A DNA stretch of 8,303 nt from a bacterium. GTDB taxonomy: Bacteria > JAMCPX01. Position 1 is the first letter of the stretch; the number at the start of each line of letters is the position of its first letter. The position numbers and the translations under genes were made by a program. This document shows, piece by piece, positions 5,750 to 8,303 of the stretch. Below the pieces are notes generated by a model that searched no databases, was not told the DNA's origin, and saw nothing but the letters and a program-made list of their open reading frames with translations. The DNA lies in the NCBI GenBank assembly GCA_021789095.1, contig JAJYJX010000115.1:1-8303 (forward strand), written 5' to 3'.

Positions 5750-6838
5750 TCATTGCCCGTGCGGACCTCCATGTCTTCCAACACGGTAAAATATTTTGTA
5801 CTTTTCTGAAGGTGCGCTCTCATTGTGCTGATCCGAGCTATCAACGGCAGTAATATAATAAGTATTATAACCAGGAAATGCACCTGTGTCCACATAAGTT
5901 GTTGCAGAAACAGGCTCTGCATCAATCCGTTCGAAGGTTTTGCCGTTCAGTGACTTCTTGTATATATAGTATCCCAGAATATCTGATTCCGTGTTTGGCT
6001 CCCAGCTTATTGCTATACCATTCTTAAGAGGCGCGGCTGACAGCCCATAAGGCCTTGCAGGCGATACAAGAGCAACGGGTACTGCCATGATCTGTGCTGA
6101 GGGTGCACTTTCCACTGCCGAATCACTTACCTTGGCTGCGCTTGTAACCTCGTAAAAATATGGTGTATTGTTTTTCAGATCGCCATCGATGTAAGTGGTT
6201 CCCGATATCAGGGCAGGATTTATCGGAAACAGGGGGAAGTTGCCCATCTTAAGGCTTCTGTAAACATTGTAATATATGGTTTTGTGTATTTTTGATTTAT
6301 CGATGTATGCACTCGGCGATACCCATGAAAGCTCTATAAAACCGTTGCCCGATTCTGCTCTGATATCGGATGGTGGCATAAAGGGCTTGTCCCAGTAAAC
6401 AACAGACGTATTGGACGGATCGCTGACAACATCGTCCATGGTGACCGTAAACACGATATACGAATACCTGAACCTGTACGTCAGATCCGTATCCTTGACG
6501 TCCATAAAATGTTCTCCGGCACTGTACGGGTATCTCCATTGCTTGTAGACCTCTTTTGTATCTGTACCTATATCGCTTATAGGTATGCCTGCCCTTACCA
6601 GGTTGAAACCTTTTATATTGGCAAGCATGGTCCCGTCTGTGTTTTTGTCGGGTATTGACCATGAGAGCATTACTCCATCGTTCCTTGGCAGTGCAGTAAG
6701 ATTGGTCACGGAGACAGGCTTTGCGAGCGGATAGGGCACAGGCGGCGCTTTCAAACCGCACTGTACAAGAAATAAGAATACAGCTGTTATCCCAAAAAGG
6801 GCAATAGCTAGACTAGAGCCTCTTGAGCAGGTCCTCAT
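5750..6838 (-). CDS. Lipoprotein with LptM-like N-terminus and three fibronectin type III domains
   Basis: A 362-residue predicted lipoprotein. The signal peptide has Arg2/Arg6, a hydrophobic core (about 10-25) and Cys27 in the box L-V-Q-C; Gln before the Cys is unusual. The mature end CGLKAPPVPYP resembles the CGLKGPLYFPP start of E. coli LptM (YifL), a lipoprotein that assists LptDE maturation and is encoded next to dapF. Three FN3-like repeats follow, at about 44-152, 156-258 and 261-351, each with the pattern of a PxxL/I opening, a central SW (59-60, 171-172, 278-279), and a Tyr-rich strand such as YYIY or YYNVYR. The C-terminus is GRHGGPHGQ. The role is probably a periplasm-facing, membrane-anchored scaffold, but no enzyme motif is seen. 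The ATG at 6836-6838 is preferred (weak AGAAGA upstream) and overlaps argH by 26 bases. A TTG at 6857-6859 would add seven residues but has no ribosome binding site. Confidence 0.9.
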   Translation of the reverse strand: MRTCSRGSSLAIALFGITAVFLFLVQCGLKAPPVPYPLAKPVSVTNLTALPRNDGVMLSWSIPDKNTDGTMLANIKGFNLVRAGIPISDIGTDTKEVYKQWRYPYSAGEHFMDVKDTDLTYRFRYSYIVFTVTMDDVVSDPSNTSVVYWDKPFMPPSDIRAESGNGFIELSWVSPSAYIDKSKIHKTIYYNVYRSLKMGNFPLFPINPALISGTTYIDGDLKNNTPYFYEVTSAAKVSDSAVESAPSAQIMAVPVALVSPARPYGLSAAPLKNGIAISWEPNTESDILGYYIYKKSLNGKTFERIDAEPVSATTYVDTGAFPGYNTYYITAVDSSDQHNESAPSEKYKIFYRVGRHGGPHGQ

Positions 6839-8252
6839 AACGTTTGATCTTCTTTTCAAGCATTTCTATCGCATTTTTTACCTGTTTTTCAGCAGTACCG
6901 CCATGGACAGCCCTGCTGTTGATAGATGTTTTTATATCAAGTATTCGGGTTATATCAGGGTTAAACAGCGGTGAAAATGCCCTGAATTCTTCATAATCAA
7001 GAGATGATACATCAACACCCTTTTTTATGGCATACAGCACTATCTTCCCGGTAAGCTCGTGTGCTTTCCTGAATGGCATGCCCTGCCTTACAAGGTAGTC
7101 AGCGATATCCGTGGCAAGCAGGTTGCCCTGGACAAGGGATTCATTCAACCGCTTTGTATCAAATACCATGCCGTCAATCATGACAGCCCAGACCTCCAGG
7201 ACCATTTTAACTGTGTCTACCGCATCGAACACCGCGGGCTTGTCCTCCTGCATGTCCCTGTTATAGGAAAGCGGCAGCCCCTTCATCATGGTAAGGAGAT
7301 TAAAAAGTGAGCCGTATACCTTCCCTGTCCTGCCCCTTGTCAATTCAGCGACGTCAGGGTTCTTTTTCTGCGGCATGATACTACTGCCGGTTGTAAGTGA
7401 ATCCGGCAGTGAAACAAAACCGAACTCAGAGGTTGACCACAGTATGAGTTCCTCCGAGAACCTCGAGAAATGCATCATAAGGACGCTCAGGGCATAGGCA
7501 GTATCAATAGCAAAATCCCTGTCGGAGACAGCATCAATGCTGTTATTGCTTATCTCCTTCAGTTTCAGCAATTTTGCCATTGCCTCCCTGTCAATGTTAT
7601 AAGGCGTACCGGCAAGCGCACCCGACCCAAGCGGCATTACGGATGTCGAATAATATGCATGGTATAGCCGTTCAATGTCCCTGCCGAACATCTCTGCATA
7701 CGCAAGCAAGTGGTGGCTCAACAGCACAGGCTGTGCATGCTGTGTGTGCGTAAATCCAGGGATTGAAATCCCGAGGTATTTCGATGCCCGCAAACACAGA
7801 ACAGACTGGATATGCAGAAGCCCGGTTATGATATGCTTTATCTCGTCGAGCAGGTAAAGCCTGAACGCAGTGACAACCTGGTCGTTGCGACTCCTGCCCG
7901 TGTGCAGTTTATAGGCAACATCCCCTATCAGGCTGTACAGCCTTTTTTCTATGGCCGTATGTATGTCCTCGTCCTGTCTGTCGAATGCGAACCTGCCTGT
8001 AATTATTTCAAGCTCTATCTTCCTCAATCCGTCTTTTGTACGTTTATACTCGGAAGGATCAAGTATACCTGTATGCAGCAGTCCCTCTGCCTGGGCAACA
8101 CTGCCTTTTATGTCATACAGGGCAAGCCGCGCGTCTGACAGCAGTGAATGCGTAAACCTGGTCACAACATCCGCAGGCTCCTGCTCGAACCTGCCACCCC
8201 ACAACTTGAACACGTTGTCCCTGTTATGCTTTTTGTTTTTATCGTTCTTCAT
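6813..8252 (-). CDS. argH: Argininosuccinate lyase
   Basis: Final enzyme of arginine synthesis: argininosuccinate is split into arginine and fumarate by a cytoplasmic homotetramer of the fumarase/aspartase superfamily. The family pattern is complete: KLWGGRF (16-22), DEDIHTAIE (94-102), HTGRSRNDQV (117-126), GFTHTQHAQP (166-175), PLGSGALAGTPY (207-218), and the superfamily signature loop GSSIMPQKKNPD (289-300) carrying the catalytic serine. The C-terminal ASL domain is at about 374-440 (TDIADYLVRQGMPFRKAHE begins at 381). The protein is 479 residues, slightly long because about 13 Lys/Asn-rich residues precede KLWGGRF. The ATG at 8252 has only a weak AAAGAAA. A GTG at 8211-8213 with AGGG 5 bases upstream would start at (V)FKLWGG and give 466 residues, closer to the norm. 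No argG is visible in the 51 bases upstream. Confidence 0.97.
   Translation of the reverse strand: MKNDKNKKHNRDNVFKLWGGRFEQEPADVVTRFTHSLLSDARLALYDIKGSVAQAEGLLHTGILDPSEYKRTKDGLRKIELEIITGRFAFDRQDEDIHTAIEKRLYSLIGDVAYKLHTGRSRNDQVVTAFRLYLLDEIKHIITGLLHIQSVLCLRASKYLGISIPGFTHTQHAQPVLLSHHLLAYAEMFGRDIERLYHAYYSTSVMPLGSGALAGTPYNIDREAMAKLLKLKEISNNSIDAVSDRDFAIDTAYALSVLMMHFSRFSEELILWSTSEFGFVSLPDSLTTGSSIMPQKKNPDVAELTRGRTGKVYGSLFNLLTMMKGLPLSYNRDMQEDKPAVFDAVDTVKMVLEVWAVMIDGMVFDTKRLNESLVQGNLLATDIADYLVRQGMPFRKAHELTGKIVLYAIKKGVDVSSLDYEEFRAFSPLFNPDITRILDIKTSINSRAVHGGTAEKQVKNAIEMLEKKIKRYEDLLKRL
8211..8222 (-). promoter_or_regulatory. Possible alternative argH start (GTG) with AGGG site
   Basis: On the minus strand AGGGACAAC precedes GTG (8211-8213), in frame with argH, giving a start immediately before the conserved KLWGGRF. 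Spacing is 5 bases. The site is short but better than what precedes the ATG at 8252, so the true start of ArgH is uncertain. Confidence 0.35.
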
Positions 8253-8303
8253 AGTTTCTTTATACTACACGAACATGCGTAGAAACAAGATTTTTTTAGA
8301 TAT
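8253..8303. other. Right edge, argH leader with nested inverted repeats
   Basis: On the minus strand the segment contains CTACGC-6 bases-GTGTAG (8265-8282, one G-U pair) and outer arms GTTTCT/AGAAAC (8281-8286 and 8254-8259). The outer right arm overlaps the weak AAAGAAA ahead of the argH ATG. A loose promoter match (TTGTTT, 15 bases, TAGTAT at 8262-8267) overlaps the same bases. Two minus-strand frames enter from the edge; one ends in TAG at 8265-8267 and the other in a TGA overlapping the argH ATG. Neither is recognisable, so the upstream gene cannot be named. Confidence 0.3.

Noticed and set aside
5704-5925. Small hydrophobic minus-strand frame (73 codons) across the lipoprotein-lysA junction
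   Set aside because: It contains one hydrophobic stretch but lies in another frame of the third FN3 domain and runs over the lysA start; no ribosome site supports it.
6297-6761. 154-codon minus-strand frame within the FN3 lipoprotein
   Set aside because: Alternate frame of the same region; composition rich in Arg, Gln and Cys and no recognisable domain, while the main frame has a signal peptide and FN3 repeats.

Overview
The window is almost entirely one minus-strand biosynthetic cluster plus a trailing lipoprotein gene. Read in the direction of transcription (high to low coordinates), it runs: argH (argininosuccinate lyase), a fibronectin-type-III lipoprotein, lysA, dapF, dapA, dapB, then about 280 bases of AT-rich spacer, then a secreted lipoprotein of unknown function that ends in a strong intrinsic terminator. 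No gene on the plus strand has convincing support.

Organism: a Gram-negative bacterium making meso-diaminopimelate is the safest reading, because dapF, lysA and two lipoprotein signal peptides are present. The order argH - FN3 lipoprotein - lysA - dap genes resembles the arrangement I know from Geobacter-like Deltaproteobacteria (Desulfobacterota), and the Cys-Gly-Ser-rich lipoprotein linker fits that group. This is an inference from gene order; no marker gene is present to settle it. Base composition looks moderate by eye and was not counted.

How the genes work together: DapA condenses pyruvate with aspartate semialdehyde, DapB reduces the product to tetrahydrodipicolinate, DapF epimerises LL-DAP to meso-DAP, and LysA decarboxylates meso-DAP to lysine. 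The steps between DapB and DapF (dapL, or dapD/argD/dapE) and the entry steps (lysC, asd) are not in this window. ArgH makes the last step of arginine synthesis. The lipoprotein between argH and lysA begins, after its lipid-acceptor cysteine, with a CGLKAPP motif like that of LptM (YifL), whose gene neighbours dapF in E. coli. It is therefore the most interesting gene here.

Layout: lysA/dapF, dapF/dapA and dapA/dapB each overlap by exactly 8 bases in the form ATGNNTRA, so they are very likely translationally coupled. The lipoprotein start overlaps the 3' end of argH by 26 bases. The final lipoprotein (228-1649) has its own perfect Shine-Dalgarno, a plausible promoter and its own terminator, so it is probably a separate unit. 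The two window edges (1-164 and 8253-8303) hold only short frames that cannot be assigned. Overall this is largely a conventional metabolic region, and I do not see a clear new defence, mobile or RNA system in it.
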